Shown here: one piece after another, positions 34,004-44,083 of the stretch
Layout: the number at the start of each line of letters is the position of its first letter
How positions within the stretch are numbered: the first letter of the stretch is position 1
Assembly: GCA_039527025.1 (NCBI GenBank)
Contig: BAAAJN010000009.1
Coordinates: 62,001 to 126,000, forward strand
DNA from: Microlunatus lacustris
GTDB taxonomy: Bacteria > Actinomycetota > Actinomycetes > Propionibacteriales > Propionibacteriaceae
Direction of reading: 5' to 3'
Length of the DNA stretch: 64,000 nucleotides
Program-made: the position numbers and the translations under genes
Notes under the pieces: generated by a model
What the model saw: only the letters and a program-made list of their open reading frames with translations
Told to the model about the DNA's origin: nothing
Databases searched by the model: none

Positions 34004-35743
34004 TCAGCGCGGGGTGAGCACCAGGAGCGAGACCGACGGCAGCGGGAGGCGGAGCTGGAGCGTGAGGGTCCCCTCGTCCACGGCCATCTCGCGGGGTGGG
34101 GCCAACGGCTCGAGGCCCTGCCGGGCGTGGATCGTCCCCAGCTGCTCGGGCGTCGGGTCCTGCGGCGACCCGAGCGAGCGCCAGACGGTGTGCGCGTTGC
34201 TGTGCGTCTCGTCGATGCGGAAGTGCTGCAGCGTGCACCTGGCCGCGTCGAGGCCGGTGACGCTGAGGTCGACCGCGGTCTCCTGGTCCGCCGTCTGGTA
34301 CTGGTCATCGGTGTGCCGCCAGACCAGCACGGCGACGGCGCCACGCTCGTCCCGGGTGGCCAGCACGTCGACCTCCTCCGGCATGCTGGCCCCGTCGACG
34401 GAGTCCAGCGCCGCGACCGGCCAGGCCGCCGACGAGCGGGCCTCGACCCGCCGCGAGCCGAGCAGGGCCAGCATCCGGTAGGCGTTCAGCACGGGCTTCT
34501 CGACCCGGCCGGCGGTCAGGAAGGCCCGGGTGCCCTCGAAGTAGCGCTCGCCCTCGAAGTAGAAGGCCCACGCCGTGGCCCGGTCCACCCGGACCGTCTC
34601 CGTCGCGTCCAGGTCGAGGATCTTCTTCACCAGCTTCACCTGGAAGACGGGGTGGTACTCGGTGTTCTGGAACTGGAAGTTCGCGTTGTCGTAGACGCCC
34701 TGGTGGGCCGGCACGCCGGCGTCGCACTCGTCCACGACGGCCGGCAGGTCGCGGTACTCCTCGAACTCGGCGACCACCCGCAGCATCCGGCGGATCTCGA
34801 ACAGCATCTTCGTGGCCGACGGGTTCTGCTGCTCGGGCGCGGCGCCGCCGGTCGGGCCGTAGACCCGCCAGGGCGTGAAGGCCGAGCCCTTGGTGTGGAA
34901 GGACACGAAGTCCAGCGGGGTGCCGTGCGTCGAGGCGTGCTCGAGGAACCCGCGGAGGAACGCCACGCCGCCGCCCGTGACGGCCGGGCCACCCACCCGC
35001 GCCCGCGGCAGCACGGCGCGGACGGCCTCGGCCGTGACGGAGTAGAGCGCGTAGAACTCCTCCGGCGAGCCCCGCCAGTAGAAGATGTCCGGCTCGTTCC
35101 ACAGCTCCCACAGCCAGCCGTCCACCTCCTCCGCGCCGTAGCGCTCGAGGCAGTGCCGGGCGAGCGCGGCCACCAGGTCGGCCCAGCGACCGTGGTCGCG
35201 CGGCGGGTAGGCCCAGGCGCCGGCCTCGTAGCTGCTGTAGACGGTCGGGCTGCTCGGCACGACCAGCTCAGCCGCCCGCTCGGGCAGCAGGTCGCGCGGG
35301 GTGAAGGCGAGCTCGACCAGGACGTGGTGGCCGGCGCCGACGACCGCGTCGTAGGTCTGGTCGACGATCGTGAAGTCGTAGTGGGGCCGCCCGTCGGCGT
35401 CCTCGTGGTAGACGTTCCCGTTGCCCCAGTGGGGGACGGCGAAGCCGCTGCCCGAGCAGAAGACGTAGTGCGGCCGGACCAGGTAGGGCCGGTGGCTCAC
35501 GTCGGCGAAGGTCTGCAGCAGCCGTCGGCCGGTCGGGGTGTAGGTCCAGTTGATCTCGTCGTAGCCGATGCTCTCCCAGATCCTCCGCAGGGGCCCGCGG
35601 TCGGCGGCGGCGTCCACCTCGACCGCGGCGACGGTGACGTGCGGGGCGGACGGGTCGCTCGGCGCGGCGCGGGGGAACGCGTGGTCGTCGGCGCCGACGC
35701 CGGGGTCGTGGTCGTCGGCGACGGCCTGGGGGCCGGTGCTCAC
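34004..35743 (-). CDS. Glycoside hydrolase family 39 (beta-xylosidase-like)
   Basis: A 579-residue retaining glycosidase with a TIM barrel and C-terminal beta-sandwich. The general acid is likely Glu in LWELWNEPDIFYW (about residue 215), and the nucleophile Glu is plausibly that in PAVVDECDAGVPAHQG (about 335). YDEINWTYTPTGRRLLQTF and FCSGSGFAVPHWGNGNVYHE form the N-terminal substrate region. It has no signal peptide, so it is cytoplasmic and acts on imported oligosaccharides, xylosides or similar. The start GTG 35743 overlaps the maf stop as GTGA, an unexpected coupling of a sugar hydrolase with a nucleotide house-cleaning gene. Confidence 0.85.
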   Translation of the reverse strand: MSTGPQAVADDHDPGVGADDHAFPRAAPSDPSAPHVTVAAVEVDAAADRGPLRRIWESIGYDEINWTYTPTGRRLLQTFADVSHRPYLVRPHYVFCSGSGFAVPHWGNGNVYHEDADGRPHYDFTIVDQTYDAVVGAGHHVLVELAFTPRDLLPERAAELVVPSSPTVYSSYEAGAWAYPPRDHGRWADLVAALARHCLERYGAEEVDGWLWELWNEPDIFYWRGSPEEFYALYSVTAEAVRAVLPRARVGGPAVTGGGVAFLRGFLEHASTHGTPLDFVSFHTKGSAFTPWRVYGPTGGAAPEQQNPSATKMLFEIRRMLRVVAEFEEYRDLPAVVDECDAGVPAHQGVYDNANFQFQNTEYHPVFQVKLVKKILDLDATETVRVDRATAWAFYFEGERYFEGTRAFLTAGRVEKPVLNAYRMLALLGSRRVEARSSAAWPVAALDSVDGASMPEEVDVLATRDERGAVAVLVWRHTDDQYQTADQETAVDLSVTGLDAARCTLQHFRIDETHSNAHTVWRSLGSPQDPTPEQLGTIHARQGLEPLAPPREMAVDEGTLTLQLRLPLPSVSLLVLTPR

Positions 35744-36375
35744 GGTGCCGCCCGGCGCGGGGCCCAGAGGTCGGTCCAGAGCACCCCGAGATCGGTGAGC
35801 AGCTCCCGCAGCAGCGGCAGGCTGAGCCCGACGACGTTGTGGAAGTCGCCCTCGACGGCGCGCACGAACGGTCCGCCCAGGCCGTCGACGGTGAAGGCGC
35901 CGGCGACCTGCAGGGGCTCGCCGGTGGCGACGTACGCCGCGATCTCGGCGTCGCTGACGTCGGCGAAGTGCACGCGGGTGGACGCGATGGCGCCGCGGGT
36001 GGCACCGGACCCGGCGGGACCGCCGACGAGCACGAGGTGGTGGCCGGTGTGCAGGACGCCGGACCGGCCGCGCATCCGCCGCCAGCGCTCGGTGGCCTCC
36101 TCGGCGGACCGGGGCTTGCCGTACCCCTCGCCGTCGAGCTCCAGCAGCGAGTCGCAGCCGAGCACGAGGACGGGGTCGTCGCCGGCAGCCAGGGTGGCGG
36201 CCACCGCCTCGGCTTTGAGCATGGCCAGCCGTCCGACCAGGGCGGGCACGGAGTCCTCGGTCACCACGCTCTCGTCCACCCCGGAGACCACCACTTCCGG
36301 CGCCACCCCGGCCGAGCGGAGGGTGGCGAGCCGCGCGGGGGAGGCCGAGGCCAGGACCAGGCGGGGCGGCGTCAT
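35740..36375 (-). CDS. maf: Maf family nucleotide pyrophosphatase
   Basis: A 211-residue Maf protein that hydrolyses non-canonical or modified NTPs (typically dTTP/UTP or m7GTP) to the monophosphate. Motifs are LVLASASPARLATLRSAG at the N-terminus, VLGCDSLLELDGEGYGKPRS (about 68-90), and EPLQVAGAFTVDGLGGPFVRAVEGDFHNVVGLSL (about 155-190), the last with the conserved substrate-lid and catalytic acidic residues. The ATG at 36375 lies 6 nt after TACGCT, so the mRNA is probably leaderless. Maf is near accD5/accE/birA in other actinobacteria too. Confidence 0.92.
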   Translation of the reverse strand: MTPPRLVLASASPARLATLRSAGVAPEVVVSGVDESVVTEDSVPALVGRLAMLKAEAVAATLAAGDDPVLVLGCDSLLELDGEGYGKPRSAEEATERWRRMRGRSGVLHTGHHLVLVGGPAGSGATRGAIASTRVHFADVSDAEIAAYVATGEPLQVAGAFTVDGLGGPFVRAVEGDFHNVVGLSLPLLRELLTDLGVLWTDLWAPRRAAP

Positions 36376-36381
36376 GGCGTC

Positions 36382-36387
36382 AGCGTA
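36382..36387 (-). promoter_or_regulatory. -10 element of maf-GH39 (leaderless)
   Basis: TACGCT on the minus strand is followed by 6 nt and the maf ATG. It faces the aldo/keto reductase -10 in the divergent gap. Confidence 0.6.
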
Positions 36388-36438
36388 GCCAGGCTGGCGG
36401 GGCCCCGACCGGCCGTCAGGGCCTCGACCCGCGGTGGC

Positions 36439-36444
36439 TAGCGT
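36439..36444 (+). promoter_or_regulatory. -10 element of the aldo/keto reductase gene (leaderless)
   Basis: TAGCGT ends 7 nt before ATG 36452, consistent with transcription starting at the start codon. Confidence 0.55.
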
Positions 36445-36451
36445 GACCGCC

Positions 36452-37420
36452 ATGGACTACGTGAACGTGGGGACGACGGGCCTGCAGGTCTCGACGATCT
36501 GCCTGGGCTGCATGAGCTTCGGCGAGCCGGAGCGGGGCAACCACGCCTGGACGCTGCCGGAGGACCAGAGCCGTCCCCTGCTGCGCCAGGCCGTGGAGGC
36601 CGGGATCACCTTCTTCGACACCGCCAACGGCTACTCCGCCGGCAGCAGCGAGGAGATCGTCGGCCGCGCGCTGCGCGAGCTGCTGCCCCGGGAGCAGCTG
36701 GTGCTCGCCACCAAGGTCTTCGGCCAGATGGCCGACGGCCCCAACGGCGGCGGGCTCTCCCGCAAGGCCATCCTGTGGCAGGTCGACGAGAGCCTGCGCC
36801 GGCTCGGCACCGACTACATCGACCTCTACCAGATCCACCGGTGGGACCCCCGGACACCGGTCCTGGAGACCCTCGAGACCCTGCACGACCTCGTCCGCTC
36901 CGGCAAGGTGCGCTACCTCGGGGCGTCCTCGATGTGGGCCTGGCAGTTCTCGAAGGCCCAGTACCTGGCCCGCATCCACGGGCTCACCCCGTTCGTGTCG
37001 ATGCAGAACCACTACAACCTGCTCAACCGCGAGGAGGAGCGGGAGATGCTGCCGCTCTGCGCCGACCAGGGCGTCGGCGTCATCCCGTGGAGCCCCTTGG
37101 CGCGGGGGAAGCTGACCCGTCCGTGGGACGAGACCACCGCCCGCAGCGAGACCGACGAGTTCGGCAAGAAGCTGTACCGCGAGGAGGACCGCGGCATCGC
37201 CGAGACCGTCGCGGCGATCGCCGAGGAGCGCGGGGTGCCGCGGGCGCAGGTCGCGCTGGCCTGGGTGCTGGCCAACCCCGTCGTCACGGCCCCGATCGTG
37301 GGCGCCACCAAGCCCGGCCACATCGCCGACGCGGTGGCCGCGGCCGAGCTGGTGCTCACCGCGGAGGAGAAGACGCGGCTGGAGGAGGGCTACCAGCCGC
37401 ACGCGGTCGCCGGCTTCTGA
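36452..37420 (+). CDS. Aldo/keto reductase
   Basis: A 322-residue NADP-dependent reductase of the TIM-barrel AKR superfamily. The catalytic tetrad is visible: Asp in FFDTANGYSAGSSEEIVG (about residue 53), Tyr 58, Lys in LVLATKVFG (about 88) and His in DLYQIHRWDP (about 130). NADP-binding VIPWSPLARGKL and the C-terminal PIVGATKPGHIADAVAA are also present. It resembles AKR11-type and YajO-like enzymes that reduce aldehydes or act on sugars. The substrate is unknown. It is divergent from maf and convergent with the decayed DUF559-like gene. Confidence 0.92.
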   Translation: MDYVNVGTTGLQVSTICLGCMSFGEPERGNHAWTLPEDQSRPLLRQAVEAGITFFDTANGYSAGSSEEIVGRALRELLPREQLVLATKVFGQMADGPNGGGLSRKAILWQVDESLRRLGTDYIDLYQIHRWDPRTPVLETLETLHDLVRSGKVRYLGASSMWAWQFSKAQYLARIHGLTPFVSMQNHYNLLNREEEREMLPLCADQGVGVIPWSPLARGKLTRPWDETTARSETDEFGKKLYREEDRGIAETVAAIAEERGVPRAQVALAWVLANPVVTAPIVGATKPGHIADAVAAAELVLTAEEKTRLEEGYQPHAVAGF

Positions 37421-37429
37421 CGCCTGCCT

Positions 37430-38406
37430 GAGCGGCCGAGGTGCCAGCGGTCCCGCCCGCGGGTCCCGGCCCAGTCCGTGCTCGCGGGCCGCGGCCAGCC
37501 GCCGCAGCAGGTGCGTCCGGTGACGTCCCAGGTCCTGCTTGTCGACGCGGGTGACGAACAAGCCGGTCCGCTCGAGCAGTTCCTCGCGCACGTCGTCGGC
37601 GCGGTGCTGGTCGACGTCGCGGTGGCCGCTGCTGCGGGCGGCCGTCGTCCACGAAGCGCCGTCGTACTCCAGGGCGAGGGCTGCCTCCTCGTCGAGCAGG
37701 TCGGGCATGCCGACGAAGGTCCGGTCCGGAGCGAAGACGACCGGGTTCACCAGCGGTGCCGGGAACCCGAGGTCGAGCACGTACGCCATCCGGAGCCGGG
37801 ACTCCCACGAGCTCCGGACGCGCCCGTCCGCGCCAGCTCGGCGGCACGGCGGGCCTGGACCACCCCGCGTGCACCGCGGACGTCGGCGACGGCGGCACGG
37901 AGCCCGTCGAGTCCCACCAGCCCGGCGTCGAGCACCGGTCGAGCGCCACCACCGCCTCGGTCAGGTCGGGCGCCTCCCGGGCGAGGTCCACGGCGGTCCG
38001 CAGCGGTGGGGTGACGGGGATCCCCGCGACCAGGGTCGGCTCGATCGCGGCGGCGGGCTGCCGGTACTGCAGGCCGGCGACGTCGTGGCGGTGCAGCCCC
38101 GGTGGGAGGTGCACGGCGATGGGCCGTGGCTGCATGGTGTGGTCGTCGAGGCCGTCCAGCAGGTCGACACCCTGGGCGAAGGCCGGCCCAGCCGCCGATG
38201 ACCGCGCCCCTGGGCAGGACGCTCGCGGCGCTGACGATGCGCTGGGTGGGGGTGGGTGGCACGTCGGTCGAGGGGAGGTAGAAGCCGCGGCTGGTCCGCC
38301 GCCAGCGCGGTCCTGCGAGGGTGTGCCGGGTCGCGTCGCCGAGGAGCAGCTCGCGGGTCGGCACCGGCGTCACCGCCTGCCGCAGCTCCCGCCCGAACCG
38401 TCCCAC
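37430..38406 (-). pseudogene. Decayed gene: AbiEi-like N-terminus + DUF559/VSR-like endonuclease domain, three frameshifts
   Basis: One ancestral protein can be followed across three frames from GTG 38406. Frame one has FGRELRQAV...TSRGFYLPSTDVPPTPTQRI and GAVIGGWA. After about 38190 it continues in a second frame (GLHRHDVAGLQYRQPAAAIE, VAGIPVTPPLRTAVDLAREA). After about 37940 it returns to the first (DAGLVGLDGLRAAVADVRGA). After about 37820 a third frame carries WESRLRMAYVLDLGFPAPLV, LALEYDGASW and HRADDVREELLERTGLFVTR. The shifts are +1, -1 and -1. No proper stop follows in the last frame, so the 3' end is uncertain. Intact relatives have a winged-helix-like front and a restriction-endonuclease-like fold. 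Confidence 0.75.
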
Positions 38407-38529
38407 AGACCTACGGTGCCGCCGTCAGGAGCGCTCGGGAGCGCCGTCCACACCCTTCCCGGCGAGAAGTAGTCAGGGCCGGCCGAGGGAGCCTCTGGAC
38501 CGGCGCTGCCTACTGCTCGGCAGGGGCGG

Positions 38530-38747
38530 TCAGTGCGGGCGCGCCGAGAGCACCCAGGCGCCCGGCCCGGGGGCCGGCGTGGAAGGGCTCAGCCGAGCCG
38601 CCGACGCCCAGGCCGACCGGACGGGCGGTGCGGCCTCGGGGGCGGCGGACGCAGCAGCCGTCAGCACCACCACGAGCGCGGCGAGCTCCTCCGCGGTCGG
38701 GGAGCCGGCGACGACCGCCAGCGCCGGCGTCGGGCTCTCGGGAGCGG

Positions 38748-38751
<4 letters not shown>
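38530..38751 (-). CDS. accE: Acyl-CoA carboxylase epsilon subunit
   Basis: A 73-residue protein that binds and stabilises AccA3-AccD5 complexes. It has the short family pattern VVAGSPTAEELAALVVVLTAAA, followed by a linker and a C-terminal W/SAWASAARL... PGPGAWVLSARPH segment. The GTG start at 38751 overlaps the accD5 stop (GTGA), as in other actinobacteria. It is easily missed because it is small. It is last in the accD5-accE transcript; the next 120 bp (38407-38529) to the decayed gene show nothing recognisable. Confidence 0.85.
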
Positions 38752-40334
<1,583 letters not shown>

Positions 40335-40341
40335 AGGCGGC

Positions 40342-40347
40342 ACCCTA
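40342..40347 (-). promoter_or_regulatory. -10 element of accD5-accE
   Basis: TAGGGT on the minus strand overlaps the alternative GTG (40343) and is 7 nt from ATG 40334. Transcription starting at the ATG would exclude the longer protein. Confidence 0.6.
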
Positions 40348-40418
40348 GCCAGTTCCGGCGCGGGCGCTCGCCGCGGTCGAGCGGTGGCCGGGCTCCCGGA
40401 CCGTCGGACCCACCGGGC

Positions 40419-40451
40419 TAAGGTCGCCGCGTGCGGGGTGCGAGGTGCTGA
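40419..40451 (+). promoter_or_regulatory. birA -10 and overlapping six-codon leaderless uORF
   Basis: TAAGGT (40419-40424) places a transcription start near GTG 40431, which reads GTG CGG GGT GCG AGG TGC TGA, ending inside the birA start region (40449-40451). Translation of this minigene could terminate over the birA start GTG (40445) and reinitiate there. Confidence 0.4.
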
Positions 40452-41263
40452 GCGGGGACGTGCTGGACGCGGCGGTGCTGCGCCGTGAGCTGCTCCGTCC
40501 CGGCGGACTGTGGAGCGCCGTCGACGTGGTCGAGCGGACCGGCTCGACCAACGCCGACCTGGCCGCCCGCGCCCGGGCCGGTGCTCCCGCGGGCAGCGTG
40601 CTGGTCACCGACTTCCAGGACGCCGGCCGCGGCCGCCAGGGCCGCAGCTGGGTGGCTCCGCGCGGCACCAGCATCGCGATGTCGGTGCTGCTGCGGCCCG
40701 CCGACGTCGAGCCGGCCCGCTGGACCTGGCTGCCCCTGCTGGCCGGGCTGGCGGTCGTGGAGGCGCTCCGCCGGGCGGCGGACGTGCCGGCCCTGCTCAA
40801 GTGGCCGAACGACGTGCTGGTCGAGGGCCGCAAGGTCTGCGGCATCCTCGCCGAGCGGGTGGAGACGCCGACCGGGCCCGCCTGCGTGGTCGGCATGGGG
40901 ATCAACGTCTGGCTGGCCGCCGACGAGCTGCCGGTGCCGACGGCGACGTCGCTGGCCCTGCTGGCGCAGGCGCGGGAGCCGGGCTCCCGCCCGCCGTCGC
41001 GGAACCTGGTGATCGCCACGGTGCTGGCGGCCCTCGAGCTGCTCTACCAGCGCTGGGAGGTGCTCGAGGACGACACGCCCTTCGCGGCCGCCTACCTGCG
41101 GCGCAGCGACACCCTCGGCCGCCAGGTCCGGGTGCACCTGGCGGGTGAGGTCACCGTCGAGGGGCGGGCCGAAGCGCTGGACGCCGACGGCCGGCTGGTC
41201 GTCCGCACCGACTCCGGCCTGCAGACCTTCGGCGCCGGGGACGTCGTGCACCTGCGCAGCTGA
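40445..41263 (+). CDS. birA: Biotin--[acetyl-CoA-carboxylase] ligase
   Basis: A 272-residue class I biotin protein ligase that attaches biotin to the Lys of AccA3's EAMKM motif. It has VVERTGSTNADLAARARAG (substrate site), DAGRGRQGRSWVAP (biotinyl-AMP loop, about residue 58), LLKWPNDVLVEGRKVCGILAE (about 115), and the C-terminal SH3-like domain (LGRQVRVHLAGEVTVEGRAEALDADG). There is no N-terminal DNA-binding domain, so it is not a repressor. The GTG 40445 start is preceded by a -10 hexamer at 40419 and an overlapping six-codon open frame (see separate entry). It is divergent from accD5. Confidence 0.93.
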   Translation: MLSGDVLDAAVLRRELLRPGGLWSAVDVVERTGSTNADLAARARAGAPAGSVLVTDFQDAGRGRQGRSWVAPRGTSIAMSVLLRPADVEPARWTWLPLLAGLAVVEALRRAADVPALLKWPNDVLVEGRKVCGILAERVETPTGPACVVGMGINVWLAADELPVPTATSLALLAQAREPGSRPPSRNLVIATVLAALELLYQRWEVLEDDTPFAAAYLRRSDTLGRQVRVHLAGEVTVEGRAEALDADGRLVVRTDSGLQTFGAGDVVHLRS

Positions 41264-41316
41264 GCGCGGACGGACAGGCGACGGCAGGTCACCGTCGGGT
41301 CTCGGTCGGAAATGGA

Positions 41317-41347
41317 TTGCCCGATCGGGGTCGGAGTCGTCTAGCCT
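41317..41347 (+). promoter_or_regulatory. Promoter candidate of the phospholipase-D-like gene
   Basis: TTGCCC (41317-41322) and TAGCCT (41342-41347) are separated by 19 nt, giving an mRNA leader of about 75 nt before GTG 41429. The spacing is slightly long. Confidence 0.4.
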
Positions 41348-41428
41348 ACCGAGCACACTGCGGTCGGGGGGCGATCGTCGATCCCTGGCGCCGGTGCACC
41401 TGACCGACGACCCTGGAGCTGGACCGCT

Positions 41429-42877
41429 GTGCGACCTCGAACCCGACTGATCCCGGCCCTGGTAGGCGCACTCGCGCTGGCCCTCGTGACGCCGGCGCTG
41501 TCCCTGGTGGGGCCGACGCCGCCCCTGCCGGAGGCCGCGGCGGCCACCGACACCTACAAGGTGACCCCTGCCCTGACCTTCAACGACCCGACGGGCAGCA
41601 AGGCGAAGCACCGCAAGATCATCGACAAGGTCGAGGATGCCATCGACCACGCCCCGCGCGGCTCGCGGATCCGGATGGCGCAGTACCTGTTCAACCTCGA
41701 CAGCACCGCGGACGCGCTCGTCCGGGCCTACGCCCGGGGCGTCCACGTCCAGCTGCTGATCGACGACTACCCGATCTCGGCCCAGACCCAGCGGATGCGC
41801 AAGACGCTCGGCACCAACAAGAAGGCCAAGAGCTACGCCGCCCGCTGCGTCAACAGCTGCATGTCGAGCAGCACCTCGGTGATGCACGCCAAGTTCTTCC
41901 TGTTCTCCCAGTCGGGGCAGTCCAAGAACGTCTCGATGGTCAGCTCGGCGAACCCCTACACCGGCAACAGCGGCGTCAGCTGGAACAACATGCACACCAT
42001 CGTCGGGGACACCAAGCTCTACGCCTCGCTCGACCGCTACTTCACCGACATGCTGCCCGACCGCGACCAGCCGAACTACTACCGGACGACGACCAGCGGC
42101 AAGCACAAGCTCTACTTCTTCCCGCGCAAGGCCATGAAGGGCACCGCCGACATCCCGATGCTCGACGTGCTCAACAACGTCCGCTGCACGGGCATGTCGA
42201 AGAGCTACGGCAGCGACGGCCGCACGGTCGTGCGGATCGAGCAGTGGGGCTGGAGCGCCGCCCGGCTCGACATCGCCCGCCGGGTCTGGCAGCTGCACGA
42301 CCAGGGCTGCAAGGTCTCGGTGATCATCAACGGCTTCCAGATCGGCCCCAAGGTCCTGCAGGTGCTGCTCAAGCCGAGCAAGCGCAGTGGTCAGATGACG
42401 GTCTACGACGCCGGCATCGACACCAACGGGAACGGCGTGCGCGACAAGTACATGCACCACAAGGTGGTGATGATCAACGGCCGCTGGTTCTCCCAGAGCA
42501 AGAAGGTGGTCTACACCGGCTCGGCCAACTTCAGCGGCACGGCGACCCTGGCCAACAACGAGATCATCATGCGGGTGATCGACAACAAGACCTACGACGC
42601 CTACCACAGCAACTTCAACTACATCCGCAACAACTGGACCAAGCGGATCACCAAGGCGCCGCCGGTGCCGGTGGCGCCGTCGGCCAAGGTCGCCGCGGCC
42701 CGGGTGGAGAGCAGGCTGGAGACCCAGCTCGCCACCGCCCCGGACGTGGTCGACCCGGCGGAGGCGCCGGTCGACCCGGCCCAGCAGCGGTCCGAGCTGG
42801 CTCCCACCGAGCCGCTGCCGACCGCGCCGGCGACGAAGGCTGAGCCCCAGCTGGTCGGGCCCGACGGCGGCCGCTGA
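41429..42877 (+). CDS. Secreted phospholipase D-like (HKD) protein
   Basis: A 482-residue exported phosphodiesterase-superfamily protein. The signal peptide (RLIPALVGALALALVTPALS) ends near PEAAAA. Two HKD motifs occur: HAKFFLFSQSG with SSANPYTG (about residues 155-180), and HHKVVMINGRW with TGSANFSG (about 345-375), giving the catalytic His-Lys pairs. NNMHTIVGD and the D-x-N-G-x-G-x-R-D loop (DTNGNGVRDKY, about 332) suggest calcium binding. The last 60 residues are a Pro/Ala/Glu-rich tail. It could act on phospholipids, wall polymers or nucleic acids; the sequence does not decide. GTG 41429 has CTGGAGC upstream. Confidence 0.88.
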   Translation: MRPRTRLIPALVGALALALVTPALSLVGPTPPLPEAAAATDTYKVTPALTFNDPTGSKAKHRKIIDKVEDAIDHAPRGSRIRMAQYLFNLDSTADALVRAYARGVHVQLLIDDYPISAQTQRMRKTLGTNKKAKSYAARCVNSCMSSSTSVMHAKFFLFSQSGQSKNVSMVSSANPYTGNSGVSWNNMHTIVGDTKLYASLDRYFTDMLPDRDQPNYYRTTTSGKHKLYFFPRKAMKGTADIPMLDVLNNVRCTGMSKSYGSDGRTVVRIEQWGWSAARLDIARRVWQLHDQGCKVSVIINGFQIGPKVLQVLLKPSKRSGQMTVYDAGIDTNGNGVRDKYMHHKVVMINGRWFSQSKKVVYTGSANFSGTATLANNEIIMRVIDNKTYDAYHSNFNYIRNNWTKRITKAPPVPVAPSAKVAAARVESRLETQLATAPDVVDPAEAPVDPAQQRSELAPTEPLPTAPATKAEPQLVGPDGGR

Positions 42878-42924
42878 CCTCACGACCGCGGCTCCGGGGT
42901 GGTGCGCTGTGCCACCCTGGAGGC

Positions 42925-43434
42925 GTGGGACTGCCGCCGAAACTGCTCGGGACCGACGAGTACGAGGTCCTGCACACGCGCACGCACGGCAAGGCGATGG
43001 TGCTGCCGGCGGTGGCCCTGGTCCTGGTCGGGGCCGGCGTCGGCGCCGGTGCCGCGCTGATCCCGGGCGAGTGGCGACCGGCGGGACAGGTCGGCATCGC
43101 CCTGGCCGGCCTGCTGCTGGCGGTGTGGTGGACGGTCATCCCGTTCCTGCGCTGGCGGACCACGACCTACACCCTGACCAACCGCCGGCTGGTCACCCGC
43201 AGCGGCATCGTCGCCAAGTCCAGCAAGGACCTGCCGCTCAGCCGGGTCAACGACGTCTCCTCCCAGCGCAGCCTGACCGACCGGGTGCTCGGCTGCGGCA
43301 CCCTGAACGTGCAGACGGCCAGCGAGGCCGGGGTGATCGCCCTCGTCGACGTCCCCGAGGTCGAGCACGTCCACCAGACCATGACGCAGCTGCTGTTCGG
43401 CGCCGACGACGACGGCTGGCCCGCGCACGCCTGA
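42925..43434 (+). CDS. PH-domain membrane protein (bPH2 / YdbS-like)
   Basis: A 169-residue protein with two transmembrane helices (AMVLPAVALVLVGAGVGAGAAL and QVGIALAGLLLAVWWTVIPFL), then a bacterial PH domain: WRTTTYTLTNRRLVTRSGIVAKSSKDLPLSRVNDVSSQRSLTDRVLGCGTLNVQTA. The Y-x-LTNRRL-x-x-R-x-G signature is diagnostic. Function is unknown; such proteins are thought to organise membrane components. The same gene sits beside birA in M. tuberculosis (Rv3278c). The GTG 42925 start is weakly supported by a nearby GGAGG. Confidence 0.88.
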   Translation: MGLPPKLLGTDEYEVLHTRTHGKAMVLPAVALVLVGAGVGAGAALIPGEWRPAGQVGIALAGLLLAVWWTVIPFLRWRTTTYTLTNRRLVTRSGIVAKSSKDLPLSRVNDVSSQRSLTDRVLGCGTLNVQTASEAGVIALVDVPEVEHVHQTMTQLLFGADDDGWPAHA

Positions 43435-43558
43435 CCTGCCCGCCCCTGACCAGCACGGCGCCGCCGAGCCGTCCGGAGCGGGCGCCGTCCGCCGCTACGA
43501 TGGCCGCGGCCGGCCGGTCGCCGACGGCCGGGACGCCCCGACCCCGAGGACGCACGCC

Positions 43559-44017
43559 GTGGCCGACGACCTCCCGCTGCCGCAGCCGGTGGAGCTGCCG
43601 CTGGGCGAGCGCACCAGCCCGCTGGGGCTGCGCGCCCAGCTGGTCCGCTTCGTGCTGACCGGCGGGCTGTCCGCGGTGGTGGACTTCGGCCTGCTGGTCG
43701 CCCTGATGGCCCTGGGCCTGGGGCACGCCGCGGCCAAGGCGCTGTCCTTCGTGGCGGGCACCACCACGGCCTACCTGATCAACCGGCGCTGGACCTTCCG
43801 CGCCGAGCCGTCGCGACGGCGGTTCCTGGCCGTCGTCGCCCTCTACGCCGTCACCTTCGCCCTGCAGGTCGGGCTGTTCGCCGTGCTCTTCGGTCTGCTG
43901 ACCGACGCCGGGCTCGGTCTCCGGGCCGTCCAGGTGGTCGCCTTCGTCGTCGCCCAGGGCGTCGCCACCACGGTCAACTTCGTGGTGCAGCGGACGCTGA
44001 TCTTCCGGCTCAGCTGA
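43559..44017 (+). CDS. GtrA-family membrane protein
   Basis: A 152-residue protein with four predicted membrane segments. Residues 28-55 carry LVRFVLTGGLSAVVDFGLLVALMALG, and 60-85 have AAKALSFVAGTTTAYLINRRWTFRAE, the GtrA pattern with NRRWTF. GtrA-family proteins help move polyprenyl-linked sugars across the membrane, and in mycobacteria Rv3789 links to arabinan precursor and wall assembly. A TACGAT hexamer at 43496-43501 is probably the -10, giving a roughly 50-nt leader with a GC-rich hairpin. It stands upstream of purK. Confidence 0.85.
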   Translation: MADDLPLPQPVELPLGERTSPLGLRAQLVRFVLTGGLSAVVDFGLLVALMALGLGHAAAKALSFVAGTTTAYLINRRWTFRAEPSRRRFLAVVALYAVTFALQVGLFAVLFGLLTDAGLGLRAVQVVAFVVAQGVATTVNFVVQRTLIFRLS

Positions 44018-44069
44018 GCACCCCGTGACCGCCGCCGGGCAGGACCGGGGCGCCGCCGACCCGGTTGGC

Positions 44070-44075
44070 TAGGCT
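44070..44075 (+). promoter_or_regulatory. -10 element of purK-purE (leaderless)
   Basis: TAGGCT ends 8 nt before GTG 44084. No purine-riboswitch-like structure fits in this short space, so regulation must be at the promoter. Confidence 0.6.
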
Positions 44076-44083
44076 TCCGGCCC

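Noticed and set aside
40418..42883. An 821-codon minus-strand frame opposite birA and the phospholipase-D-like gene
   Set aside because: Antisense shadow; the plus strand shows BirA motifs and two HKD motifs.
43501..43550. GC-rich stem-loop in the GtrA leader as a riboswitch
   Set aside because: Short, without any conserved ligand-binding core that I can recognise; ordinary for this base composition.
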